A stretch of DNA of 9,801 nt from an uncultured Eubacterium sp. (lineage in GTDB: Bacteria > Bacillota > Clostridia > Lachnospirales > CAG-274): positions 1-9,801 of the forward strand of contig UQYD01000053.1 of NCBI GenBank assembly GCA_900545305.1, written 5' to 3'. Both the position numbers and the translations under genes were made by a program. Numbering within the stretch: the first letter of the stretch is position 1; every line of letters begins with the position of its first letter. The notes under the pieces were generated by a model. It saw only the letters and a list, made by a program, of their open reading frames with translations. It was not told the DNA's origin and did no database searches. Below, piece after piece: positions 1-6,742 of this stretch.

Positions 1-20
1 AGATTTATGATGAAGCCTAA
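1..20 (+). CDS. 3' end of an unidentified upstream gene
   Basis: Reading from base 3 gives the last five codons I-Y-D-E-A and a TAA stop at 18-20, immediately before the ribosome binding site of the next gene. That spacing fits an operon. In Firmicutes the genes usually found just before nadD are obg and yhbY, so one of these is a reasonable guess, but five residues cannot identify a protein. A second frame, from base 1, stays open to a TGA at 49-51 and would overlap nadD. I prefer the frame ending at 20 because it leaves the Shine-Dalgarno sequence free. Confidence 0.35.
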
Positions 21-21
21 A

Positions 22-26
22 AGAGG
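22..26 (+). promoter_or_regulatory. Ribosome binding site that decides the nadD start
   Basis: AGAGG lies 8 bases before the ATG at 35 but only 2 bases before the in-frame ATG at 29. Normal Shine-Dalgarno spacing therefore favours the start at 35, which makes the protein two residues shorter than the longest open frame. Confidence 0.6.
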
Positions 27-34
27 TAATGTCT

Positions 35-1246
35 ATGAAACAGTTGTCTGAATTAAAGAGTTACGACAAAATTGCAGTAATGGGTGGCACATTTGACCCT
101 ATACATCATGGCCATCTTGTAGCTGCTGAAGCTGTACGTCAGGAATTTGGTGTAGATAGAGTTCTTTTCATCCCTACAGGACAGCCACCACATAAAGAAA
201 CAAATCCTATGTATAACGAACATAGGTATCTTATGTGTGTTCTTGCAACAGTTAATAATCAAGATTTTGAAGTTTCAAGAATGGAAATTGATAGAGAAGG
301 CACAACCTATACTATTGATACAATTAAGGAACTCCATAATATTTGTAAAAAAGATTGTAAGATTTATTTTATAACTGGTGCTGATGCTGTTGAAGAAATA
401 TTGACTTGGAAAAATCCTAAGGAACTTTTGGAACTTTGCGAGTTTGTTGCTTGTACAAGACCAGGCTATGATAAAACAGGCTTACAGAAGAAAATAAATG
501 AATTAAATGATAATTTTAAAGCTAGAATTCATTTTCTTGAAATACCTGCTTTATCTATATCTTCAACAGATATAAGAAATAGACTTATTGCTGGCAAGAC
601 TATAAAATATCTTGTTCCACAGGCTGTTGAACAGTATATTTATAAGTTTGGATTGTATACTGATGATAGCTCAAATACTCCTCAAATAATGGAGATAAAC
701 AAGAAAATTCATAGTTTGCTTACACCAAAACGTTTCAGGCATACTCAGGGTGTTGCAGAAGAAGCACAAAAGTTAGCTAAGCTTTATGGAGAAGATGAAT
801 ATAAGGCTTATATTGCTGGACTTCTTCACGATTGTGCAAAATGCTTTACACCTCATGAACAGTTACAACTTTGTGAAAAATATTCTGTGGAGATGGACCC
901 TGTTTTATATGAACAGCCAGCTCTTACCCATAGCTTTTTAGGGGCCAAAATGGCTGAAAGAGATTTTGGTATTACAGATGATGATATTTTAAATGCTATA
1001 AAGTATCATACTACAGGTAGAGCAGGAATGTCTTTACTTGAAAAAATAGTATATATTGCTGACTGTATAGAACCTAATAGGGAATACTATAGTGGATTAA
1101 AAGAAATTAGAGAATTAGCCTATGTTGACATAGATAAGGCTATGAAATTTGCATTAAAAAATACTTTGGAATATAATACAGCCAAAGGTCGAATTATACA
1201 TCCTCTTAGTTATGAGGCTCTGTATGATTTCGAAGAGGAGGAATAA
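35..1246 (+). CDS. nadD: Fused nicotinate-nucleotide adenylyltransferase / YqeK-type HD hydrolase
   Basis: This is a two-domain cytoplasmic protein of 403 residues, about twice the length of a single NadD. Residues 1 to about 205 are NadD, which adenylates nicotinate mononucleotide with ATP to give deamido-NAD in NAD synthesis. The evidence is the nucleotidyltransferase signature GGTFDPIHHGH at 17-27 and ISSTDIR at 175-181. After a short linker (about 205-218), residues 219-403 match YqeK, an HD-domain protein. Its likely metal ligands are H236 (RHTQGV), H265-D266 (LLHDCAK), H299 (THSFLGA), H325 (KYHTTG) and D343 (IADC). YqeK proteins have been described as symmetrical Ap4A hydrolases. In Bacillus, nadD and yqeK are separate neighbouring genes. 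Here one continuous frame joins them with no stop or restart, and both sets of key residues are intact, so both activities are probably kept. The rsfS start follows 1 base after the stop, which indicates an operon. Confidence 0.95.
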   Translation: MKQLSELKSYDKIAVMGGTFDPIHHGHLVAAEAVRQEFGVDRVLFIPTGQPPHKETNPMYNEHRYLMCVLATVNNQDFEVSRMEIDREGTTYTIDTIKELHNICKKDCKIYFITGADAVEEILTWKNPKELLELCEFVACTRPGYDKTGLQKKINELNDNFKARIHFLEIPALSISSTDIRNRLIAGKTIKYLVPQAVEQYIYKFGLYTDDSSNTPQIMEINKKIHSLLTPKRFRHTQGVAEEAQKLAKLYGEDEYKAYIAGLLHDCAKCFTPHEQLQLCEKYSVEMDPVLYEQPALTHSFLGAKMAERDFGITDDDILNAIKYHTTGRAGMSLLEKIVYIADCIEPNREYYSGLKEIRELAYVDIDKAMKFALKNTLEYNTAKGRIIHPLSYEALYDFEEEE

Positions 1247-1247
1247 A

Positions 1248-1613
1248 ATGACAGAAGAAAACAACAACATATTTGAAGCCGTTAAGGTTGCTTATAAAGC
1301 ATTAGAAGATAAGTTTGCTATGGATATTAAAGTTCTTGATATTAAGAAAATATCAAGTGTTGCAGATTATTTTATTATTGCTAGTGCTTCAAACCCTAAT
1401 CAATTAAGAGCAATGACTGATGAAGTTGATGAACAACTTTATAAAGTGGGCTTTAGACTTAATCACTCTGAAGGTGTACAGAGCAAATCTTGGATATTAC
1501 TTGATTTCGGAAATATTGTTGTTCATTTATTCAATAAAGAAGATAGAGATTTCTATAATCTTGAAAGACTTTGGGGCGATGCAAAAATCGTTTCTGAAGA
1601 TGATTTAAAATAA
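1248..1613 (+). CDS. rsfS: Ribosome silencing factor RsfS (Iojap family)
   Basis: This 121-residue protein belongs to the RsfS/Iojap/DUF143 family. It binds ribosomal protein uL14 on the large subunit and blocks joining with the small subunit when translation must slow. Family marks are visible: the segment with VADYFIIASASN near residues 40-51, the HSEG turn, and the run WILLDFGNIVVHLF followed by RDFYNLERLWGDA near the end. I chose the ATG at 1248 because an AGAGGAGG sequence at 1234-1241 sits 6 bases before it. That site lies inside the last codons of nadD, whose stop is 1 base upstream, so translation of the two is probably coupled. The frame is open further upstream to 1212, but that part only overlaps the YqeK domain. 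The nadD, yqeK, rsfS order is standard for Firmicutes. It is the last gene of the operon, closed by the hairpin at 1625. Confidence 0.95.
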   Translation: MTEENNNIFEAVKVAYKALEDKFAMDIKVLDIKKISSVADYFIIASASNPNQLRAMTDEVDEQLYKVGFRLNHSEGVQSKSWILLDFGNIVVHLFNKEDRDFYNLERLWGDAKIVSEDDLK

Positions 1614-1624
1614 GATAATTGCCT

Positions 1625-1653
1625 AAGACTGCTGTTTTCAGCAGTCTTTTTTT
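1625..1653 (+). terminator. Intrinsic terminator after rsfS
   Basis: AAGACTGCTG (1625-1634) pairs perfectly with CAGCAGTCTT (1639-1648) around a TTTT loop. The T tract runs through 1653. It starts 11 bases after the rsfS stop and closes the housekeeping operon. Confidence 0.93.
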
Positions 1654-1703
1654 GCCTTAAATTATAAAACGATTAGAGAACAATTAAAGTACGGAAAAAT
1701 CTA

Positions 1704-1732
1704 TTGACCTTTTGATTTTTTAAGGTTATTAT
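1704..1732 (+). promoter_or_regulatory. SigA-type promoter for the beta-helix protein gene
   Basis: A -35 box TTGACC (1704-1709, 5 of 6 matches) and a -10 box TATTAT (1727-1732, 5 of 6) are separated by 17 bases, the optimum. Transcription would begin near 1739, giving a short leader of about 24 bases before the ATG at 1763, with AAAGGAGG at 1747-1754. The spacer carries a small dyad, ACCTT at 1707-1711 and AAGGT at 1722-1726, which could be an operator. Confidence 0.7.
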
Positions 1733-1762
1733 ACGTTTACAAAATTAAAGGAGGCAGAAAAT

Positions 1763-3724
1763 ATGAAGAAAAAATTAGTTTTAGCAGTTACAGTTATAGC
1801 TTGTATGGTATGTTCAATTGGTGCAACAAGTTGTACTTTTGCTGAGGATACAACTTTGGAATATTCTTATTCAATAGATAATAGTGAAACAATTTCTCTT
1901 AAAGGAAGCACAGCACAATCTAGCAGTAATAATGTTGAAGTAAAAAACTCAACAATTACAATTAAGTCTGCTGGTACTTATAAAATTACAGGTACACTTA
2001 AAGATGGACAAATAATTGTAAATGCAGGTAAAGATGACACGGTAACTCTTATATTAGATAATGCAAATATTAATTGCTCAACATCAGCTCCAATTTACTC
2101 AAAGCAATCTGGAACTACAGTTGTTTATTTAGCAGATAAGTCAAATAACTCATTAACAGACACAGCAACTGATGTTGAAAAGGAAAATTCAGCTATTTAT
2201 GCTCAAGATAATCTTGTGATTGCTGGTACAGGTTCGCTAAAAATTACAGCAAATGAAAATGATGGTATTAAGTCAAAAGATGTTTTGGTAATAGAAAATG
2301 GCAATATAAATATTAATACAGATAAGGACGGTATACAGGGAAAAGATTCTATAACAATAAAAGACTGTACAATAACTATTACAAGTGGTGCTGATGGTAT
2401 TAAGTCAAATAATGATAAAGACGAAGAAAAGGGCTATATATTAATTGACGGAGGTACATTTAATATTACATCAGGTGAAGATGCAATTCAAGCCGAGACA
2501 AACTTAGCAATAAATGGTGGAAATTTTGCAGTTGTTTCCGGTGGGGGTAATGAAAAATCTACAAAGACCCATGATGAAGGCTTTGGAGGTGGACCAAGAC
2601 CGGAAGGCGATAAAGGAGAGAATATGGCTCCTCCTGATGATAACGGGGAAAGACCAGAACCACCTGAAATGGAAAATGGTCAGCCACCAGAAATGCCAGA
2701 AGGTAATGATTCAGAAGTAAAAAATAAAAATAATAAAGAGGAGAAAAGTGCTGAAACAACATCTGAAGAAGAAAGTGTAAGTACAAAAGGTCTTAAAGCA
2801 GGTGGAAATTTAACTATTACTTCTGGTAATTTTAATTTAGATTGTGCAGATGATACATTACATGCAGGTGGTACAATAGCAATAAGTGATGGTACAACTA
2901 CTGCTTTATCAGGTGATGACGGTATACATTCTGATACAGAACTTACAATTACAGGGGGAACTATAGATATACAAAAGAGTTATGAAGGTCTTGAAGGTGT
3001 TAATATAAATATTGAGGGTGGAAATATTAGTATAGTAGCATCAGATGACGGCATAAATGTAAATGATAGTAATGGTTTGCTTAATATTACAGCTGGTACA
3101 ACATATGTAAATGCTAGAGGGGATGGACTTGATTCCAATGGTAGTATTACAATGAGTGGTGGAACTGTTTTGGTAGATGGTCCTACAAGCAACGGTGATG
3201 GTGCATTAGATTATGACTATACAGCAAATATAACAGGTGGTACACTTGTTACTGCAGGTAGTTCTGGTATGGTTCAGGCAATAACAGCCAGTGATAACAA
3301 GTCAACTCTTAATTTGTACTTTACTGAAATACAAAAGGCAAATACATTAGTTAGTATAACAGATGAAAGTGGTAATTTAGTTTGTGCGTATAAGCCTACA
3401 AAAGATTTCCAAAATATAGTTATTTATAATAGTGATATTTTGAAAAATAAGAAGTACACAGTTTCTGTAGGAGGTACAATAACAGGAGAAAGTGTTAATG
3501 GATATTATGAATCCGGTACAGTTACAGATGCTGAAAAACTTTGCACTTTTACTCCAATATCAAGTATTACAAGTATCACTGATACAGGAGAGGCTAGAGC
3601 AGAAAGAGGTACTAATGGTGGCTTTGGTGGACCTAGAGGAGAAAAAAGAGAAAATTTTGATGGAACAAAAAACAAAGAAAATAAAGATAGTTCTACTGAA
3701 ACAACCACAAGTCAAGCTAAATAG
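1763..3724 (+). CDS. Secreted beta-helix carbohydrate-binding protein, Cthe_2159/DUF4353 type
   Basis: This 653-residue exported protein starts with a signal peptide: MKKK, a hydrophobic core to about residue 23, and probable cleavage after TFA (25-27). C24 is a poor lipobox candidate. The body is a ladder of strands with acidic-glycine turns at about residues 167, 189, 211, 240, 364, 386, 408, 429 and 454, mostly 22 residues apart, as expected for a right-handed parallel beta-helix. Conserved family phrases include GDGLDSNG, GPTSNGDGALDY and the SSGMVQ segment. A Pro/Gly/Glu-rich, probably disordered stretch (about 262-342) splits the ladder. A C-terminal beta domain (about 510-615) ends in a Gly/Lys/Glu-rich tail. 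The family is named after Clostridium thermocellum Cthe_2159, reported to bind cellulose and pectin-like acidic sugars and calcium. No catalytic residues can be assigned, so binding or cell-surface adhesion is more likely than cleavage. It is alone between an upstream terminator and the rpsO promoter. Confidence 0.85.
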   Translation: MKKKLVLAVTVIACMVCSIGATSCTFAEDTTLEYSYSIDNSETISLKGSTAQSSSNNVEVKNSTITIKSAGTYKITGTLKDGQIIVNAGKDDTVTLILDNANINCSTSAPIYSKQSGTTVVYLADKSNNSLTDTATDVEKENSAIYAQDNLVIAGTGSLKITANENDGIKSKDVLVIENGNININTDKDGIQGKDSITIKDCTITITSGADGIKSNNDKDEEKGYILIDGGTFNITSGEDAIQAETNLAINGGNFAVVSGGGNEKSTKTHDEGFGGGPRPEGDKGENMAPPDDNGERPEPPEMENGQPPEMPEGNDSEVKNKNNKEEKSAETTSEEESVSTKGLKAGGNLTITSGNFNLDCADDTLHAGGTIAISDGTTTALSGDDGIHSDTELTITGGTIDIQKSYEGLEGVNINIEGGNISIVASDDGINVNDSNGLLNITAGTTYVNARGDGLDSNGSITMSGGTVLVDGPTSNGDGALDYDYTANITGGTLVTAGSSGMVQAITASDNKSTLNLYFTEIQKANTLVSITDESGNLVCAYKPTKDFQNIVIYNSDILKNKKYTVSVGGTITGESVNGYYESGTVTDAEKLCTFTPISSITSITDTGEARAERGTNGGFGGPRGEKRENFDGTKNKENKDSSTETTTSQAK

Positions 3725-3776
3725 AACTTAATTAAAAATATAAAAGTTGAAAATTGAAATTTTTTCTAAAAAGGAC

Positions 3777-3805
3777 TTGCAATATATAATAGTGTATGGT
3801 ATTAT
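3777..3805 (+). promoter_or_regulatory. Extended -10 promoter for rpsO
   Basis: TTGCAA (3777-3782) is followed after 17 bases by TATTAT (3800-3805), with TGG directly before the -10 box as in extended -10 promoters. Transcription would start near 3812, just ahead of the structured leader. A second reading uses the perfect TATAAT at 3803-3808, but its spacing to the -35 box is 20 bases, so I prefer the first. Another TATAAT, at 3785-3790, belongs to an 18-base-spaced direct repeat and has no -35 box. Confidence 0.6.
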
Positions 3806-3819
3806 AATAGTGTCTGTAT

Positions 3820-3865
3820 CCGATATTCAGAATTTGGCTTATCCGAACCTTTTCTTAATATCCGG
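3820..3865 (+). promoter_or_regulatory. Folded rpsO leader, candidate S15 autoregulatory element
   Basis: The RNA can form an outer stem of CCGATATT (3820-3827) with AATATCCGG (3857-3865), leaving one bulged C. Inside it, TTTGG (3833-3837) pairs with CCGAA (3843-3847) around the loop CTTAT. The inner stem contains a U-G pair next to a G-C pair. A GU/GC step of this kind is part of the S15 recognition site in 16S rRNA and in several rpsO leaders. The structure ends 20 bases before the ribosome binding site. That S15 binds here is inferred from the fold and position only. Confidence 0.4.
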
Positions 3866-3885
3866 AGTTAATTTATATTTTATAT

Positions 3886-3890
3886 GGAGG
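3886..3890 (+). promoter_or_regulatory. Ribosome binding site that decides the rpsO start
   Basis: GGAGG sits 8 bases before the ATG at 3899. The in-frame ATG at 3884 overlaps this site, has no Shine-Dalgarno sequence of its own, and would add five residues foreign to S15. The start is therefore 3899. Confidence 0.85.
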
Positions 3891-3898
3891 ATTTTAAA

Positions 3899-4153
3899 AT
3901 GGACAAGAAAGAAATTATTGCAAAGTTTGGTAGAAACCCTGAAGATACAGGTTCTCCAGAAGTACAGGTTGCTCTTTTAACAGCAAGAATCAATCACTTA
4001 ACTGAACATTTAAAGGAACACAAGAAGGATCACCACTCAAGAAGAGGTCTTCTTATGATGGTAGGTCAGAGAAAGGGTCTTTTAAACTACATTAAGGCTA
4101 AGGACATCGTTAAGTATCGTGAACTTATTGCAGCTTTAGGTTTAAGAAAGTAA
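3899..4153 (+). CDS. rpsO: 30S ribosomal protein S15 (uS15)
   Basis: The 84-residue product is S15, an early-binding small-subunit protein that contacts the helix 20/21/22 junction of 16S rRNA and forms an intersubunit bridge with 23S rRNA. The family core is plain: DTGSPEVQVALLTARINHLTEHL, then KDHHSRRGLL, LLNYIKAKD and the C-terminal RYREL-like KYRELIAALGLRK. It is a few residues shorter than the usual 88-89, and the difference is confined to the first helix. It is followed by its own terminator and then by pnp, the same order as in E. coli. The folded leader upstream suggests the usual feedback by free S15. Confidence 0.97.
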   Translation: MDKKEIIAKFGRNPEDTGSPEVQVALLTARINHLTEHLKEHKKDHHSRRGLLMMVGQRKGLLNYIKAKDIVKYRELIAALGLRK

Positions 4154-4203
4154 TTTTTTATTTCCGAGCTTCTCATAGCTTTAAGTTTTGTTGACGAAGT
4201 TTT

Positions 4204-4234
4204 GGGGCGTAGGAAAAACTACGCCCCCTTTTTT
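4204..4234 (+). terminator. Intrinsic terminator after rpsO
   Basis: GGGGCGTAG (4204-4212) pairs with CTACGCCCC (4219-4227) around the loop GAAAAA. One C and six T follow. This is a strong hairpin, so pnp needs either a promoter of its own or partial read-through. Confidence 0.95.
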
Positions 4235-4268
4235 ATGAAAAAATAATGATTTATCATATTGTAGTTTC

Positions 4269-4348
4269 GGCAGGAAAAGCGATATTTTTAGTTTAAAAAT
4301 TTATTTAAGTTATTGAATGAATTTTTAAGCTAAAAATTGCATCCTGCC
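4269..4348 (+). promoter_or_regulatory. Long imperfect hairpin in the pnp leader
   Basis: Two paired segments form one rod. GGCAGGA (4269-4275) pairs with TCCTGCC (4342-4348). Bases 4284-4300 pair with 4321-4337 over 17 positions, all Watson-Crick except one G-U pair (4292 with 4329). A small internal loop lies between them, and the tip is a 20-base loop (4301-4320). It ends 21 bases before the ribosome binding site. Position and shape recall the double-stranded pnp leader of E. coli, which RNase III cuts and PNPase then removes to repress its own synthesis. Whether that control works here is an inference. Confidence 0.6.
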
Positions 4349-4383
4349 TTAACATATAACTATATTTTTAAGGAGGATATTTT

Positions 4384-6492
4384 ATGAGCAAAGTTTATAA
4401 AATGGATTTAGCCGGCAGAGAATTATCTGTAGAAATTGGCAAGGTTGCTGAACTTGCTAACGGCGAATGTATTGTAAGATACGGTGACACAGTTGTACTT
4501 GTTACAGCTACAGCATCAGAAAAACCAAGAGCAGGTATTGATTTCTTCCCACTTTCTATTGATTATGAAGAAAAGATGTATTCTGTAGGTAAAATCCCTG
4601 GTGGTTTTAATAAAAGAGAAGGTAGACCTTCAGAAAAGGCTATTTTAACAGCTAGAGTTATTGATAGACCAATTAGACCACTTTTCCCTAAGGATTATAG
4701 AAATGATGTTTCTATTAATGCTATGGTACTTTGTGTTGAACAGGATAATCAGCCAGAAATTTGTGCTATGTTAGGTTCATCTATTGCACTTTCAATTTCT
4801 GATATTCCTTTCTATGGACCAACTGCATCAGTTTCTGTTGGTATGATTGATGGCGAATATATTATTAATCCTACAGTAGAACAGAGAGAAAAGAGTCAGA
4901 TGGCGTTAACAGTTTCTTCTACTAAGGACAAGGTTATGATGATTGAAGCAGGTGCTAACGAAGTAACTGACGAAGAAATGTATAATGCTATTATGTTCGG
5001 TCATCAGCAGAACGTAGAAATTTGTAAGTTTATTGATAAGATTGTTGAAGAAAATGGTAAGCAAAAGCATTCTTATGAAGAACATGTTGTAGACCATGAT
5101 TTATATGAAGCTATTAAGGCTCATATTACAGATGCAAGAATGGAAGAAACTGTATTTACTGACTTAAAGCAGGTTAGAGATGAAAGAATTTCAGAAATTA
5201 CTGCTGAAATCTTTGATTTACTCTTCGAAAAGTTTGGTAATGACGATGAAGAACAGTTCCAGGCTGACATTGATGAAGCTATTTACAAGTATGAAAAAGA
5301 AACTGTTAGACGTATGATTCTTAGAAATCACAAGCGTCCAGACGGTAGACAGTTAGATGAAATCAGACCACTTTCTGCAGAAGTTGATATTCTTCCAAGA
5401 ACTCATGGTTCAGCTCTTTTCAAGAGAGGTCAGACTCAGGTATTAACTGTAACTACTATTGGTTCAATCGCTGAAGCTCAGAAGATTGACGGTCTTGATG
5501 CAAATGAAACAACTAAGAGATATATGCACCACTATAACTTCCCAGGTTTCTCTGTAGGTGAGGCTAAGCCAAGTAGAAGCCCTGGTAGACGTGAAATCGG
5601 TCACGGTGCACTTGCTGAAAGAGCTTTAAGACCAGTTATCCCTTCAGAAGAAGAATTCCCATATTCACTTCGTCTTGTGTCTGAAGTATTAAGTTCTAAT
5701 GGTTCTACATCTCAGGCCAGTGTTTGTGGTTCTACACTTTCACTTATGGCTGCAGGTGTTCCTATTAAGAGACCTGTTGCAGGTATTTCTTGTGGTCTTG
5801 TTACTGGCGATACTGATGATGATTTCATTCTTCTTACTGATATTCAGGGTCTTGAAGACTTCTTCGGTGATATGGACTTTAAGGTAGCTGGTACTGAAAA
5901 GGGTATTACAGCTATTCAGATGGATATGAAGATTCAGGGTCTTACACCTGAAATTATCAAAGGTGCTATTGAAAATACTCATAAGGCTAGAACTTATATT
6001 CTTGATGAAGTAATGCTTAAGGCTATTGCTGAACCAAGAAAACAGCTTTCTGAATATGCACCAAAAATTGAATTTGTTCAGATTAACCCAGATAAGATGG
6101 CAGAAGTTATTGGTTCTAAGGGTAAGGTTATTAACAGAATTCTTGAAGAATCTGGTGTAGACAAGATTGATACAGAAGATGGTGGCAAGATTTATGTATC
6201 TTCTCCAAATGCAGATGCTATTGCTAAGGCTGTAAGTATGATTAAGTGCATTGCTGAAGACCCAGAAGTTGGACAGATTTACACAGGTACTGTTACAAGA
6301 ATTATGCAGTTTGGTGCTTTTGTTGAAATTGCTCCAGAAAAAGAAGGTCTTGTTCATATCTCTAAACTTGCAAAGGAAAGAGTTGCAAAGGTAGAAGATA
6401 TTGTTAAGGAAGGCGACGTTGTTAAGGTTAAGGTTATCGAAATTGATGACAAGGGTAGAATTAACCTTTCAATCAAAGATTGCCTTGAATAA
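4384..6492 (+). CDS. pnp: Polyribonucleotide nucleotidyltransferase (PNPase)
   Basis: The 702-residue product is a full-length PNPase (typical length about 700-710). It degrades RNA 3' to 5' using phosphate, releases nucleoside diphosphates, and takes part in mRNA decay as a trimer in the cytoplasm. Domains in order are a first RNase PH-like domain (to about 215), an all-helical linker (about 240-315), a second RNase PH-like domain (about 315-545), a KH domain with the GSKG loop at 577-580, and an S1 domain from about 630 to 700 (TGTVTRIMQFGAFVEI ... GLVHISKL). The second core carries FPGFSVGEAKPSRSPGRREIG from 386 and GDMDFKVAG from 495, the region of the active-site aspartates. AAGGAGG at 4370-4376 lies 7 bases before the ATG. 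I found no convincing promoter directly before it. Confidence 0.98.
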   Translation: MSKVYKMDLAGRELSVEIGKVAELANGECIVRYGDTVVLVTATASEKPRAGIDFFPLSIDYEEKMYSVGKIPGGFNKREGRPSEKAILTARVIDRPIRPLFPKDYRNDVSINAMVLCVEQDNQPEICAMLGSSIALSISDIPFYGPTASVSVGMIDGEYIINPTVEQREKSQMALTVSSTKDKVMMIEAGANEVTDEEMYNAIMFGHQQNVEICKFIDKIVEENGKQKHSYEEHVVDHDLYEAIKAHITDARMEETVFTDLKQVRDERISEITAEIFDLLFEKFGNDDEEQFQADIDEAIYKYEKETVRRMILRNHKRPDGRQLDEIRPLSAEVDILPRTHGSALFKRGQTQVLTVTTIGSIAEAQKIDGLDANETTKRYMHHYNFPGFSVGEAKPSRSPGRREIGHGALAERALRPVIPSEEEFPYSLRLVSEVLSSNGSTSQASVCGSTLSLMAAGVPIKRPVAGISCGLVTGDTDDDFILLTDIQGLEDFFGDMDFKVAGTEKGITAIQMDMKIQGLTPEIIKGAIENTHKARTYILDEVMLKAIAEPRKQLSEYAPKIEFVQINPDKMAEVIGSKGKVINRILEESGVDKIDTEDGGKIYVSSPNADAIAKAVSMIKCIAEDPEVGQIYTGTVTRIMQFGAFVEIAPEKEGLVHISKLAKERVAKVEDIVKEGDVVKVKVIEIDDKGRINLSIKDCLE

Positions 6493-6510
6493 TTAAATAA
6501 TCATTAATGA

Positions 6511-6535
6511 AAAAGTCGGCTATGCCGGCTTTTTT
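6511..6535 (+). terminator. Intrinsic terminator after pnp
   Basis: AAAAGTCGGC (6511-6520) pairs with GCCGGCTTTT (6524-6533) around the loop TAT, with one G-T pair. The T run continues to 6535. It lies 18 bases after the pnp stop and ends that unit. Confidence 0.9.
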
Positions 6536-6742
6536 GTTATGTAAAAAGATATGCTATCCATTATATTTTTATGTATAATTTTACCAATAAAAAGGGAAAT
6601 AATTCATTTTAAATATTCTACAAAAGATAGACATATGTATAAAAATTATAATTTGTTTTGAAAATTTTGAAAAAATGTACTGTTAAATTAAAAATTTTAT
6701 GAAAAAAGTTGTTTAAATTGCTTAAAAATATTAAAAAATACA
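6536..6742. other. Very AT-rich gene-free spacer
   Basis: About 200 bases consist mostly of A and T runs. I see no convincing gene on either strand and no clear hairpin beyond short A/T palindromes. A TATAAT at 6574-6579 has no -35 partner. The A and T tracts directly upstream of the promoter at 6743 could act as an UP-like or curved segment that helps RNA polymerase bind. Confidence 0.5.

Noticed and set aside
1..51. Open frame ending at TGA 49-51 as the upstream gene
   Set aside because: It would run over the nadD ribosome binding site and start. The frame with TAA at 18-20 gives cleaner operon spacing, although neither can be proven.
1212..1247. Upstream start for rsfS
   Set aside because: It would add 12 residues lying within the YqeK coding end. 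The ATG at 1248 has the correctly spaced AGAGGAGG.
1809..1836. Lipobox at C24 of the beta-helix protein
   Set aside because: The residues before the Cys (G-A-T-S) do not match the usual L-(A/S)-(G/A)-C pattern. A cleavage after TFA fits better.
2200..3150. Regular repeats in the beta-helix gene as possible CRISPR or DNA repeats
   Set aside because: The periodicity is at the protein level (about 22 residues) with divergent bases. There are no identical direct repeats with unique spacers.
3749..3763. A/T hairpin after the beta-helix gene as a terminator
   Set aside because: The stem has only A-T pairs and a tiny loop, so it would be too weak for intrinsic termination.
3747..3980. 77-codon open frame across the rpsO leader
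   Set aside because: It overlaps the rpsO promoter, leader and the start of rpsO in another frame. The predicted protein resembles nothing I know, and there is no good ribosome binding site.
4337..4366. TTGCAT ... TATATT as a pnp promoter
   Set aside because: The -35 box is poor, and the start would fall within the ribosome binding site, leaving no leader for translation.
5740..6357. Antisense open frame of about 205 codons inside pnp
   Set aside because: It is rich in Asn, Phe, Ser and Leu with no recognisable motif, lies fully opposite a well-conserved gene, and has no ribosome binding site. It reflects codon bias of pnp on the other strand.
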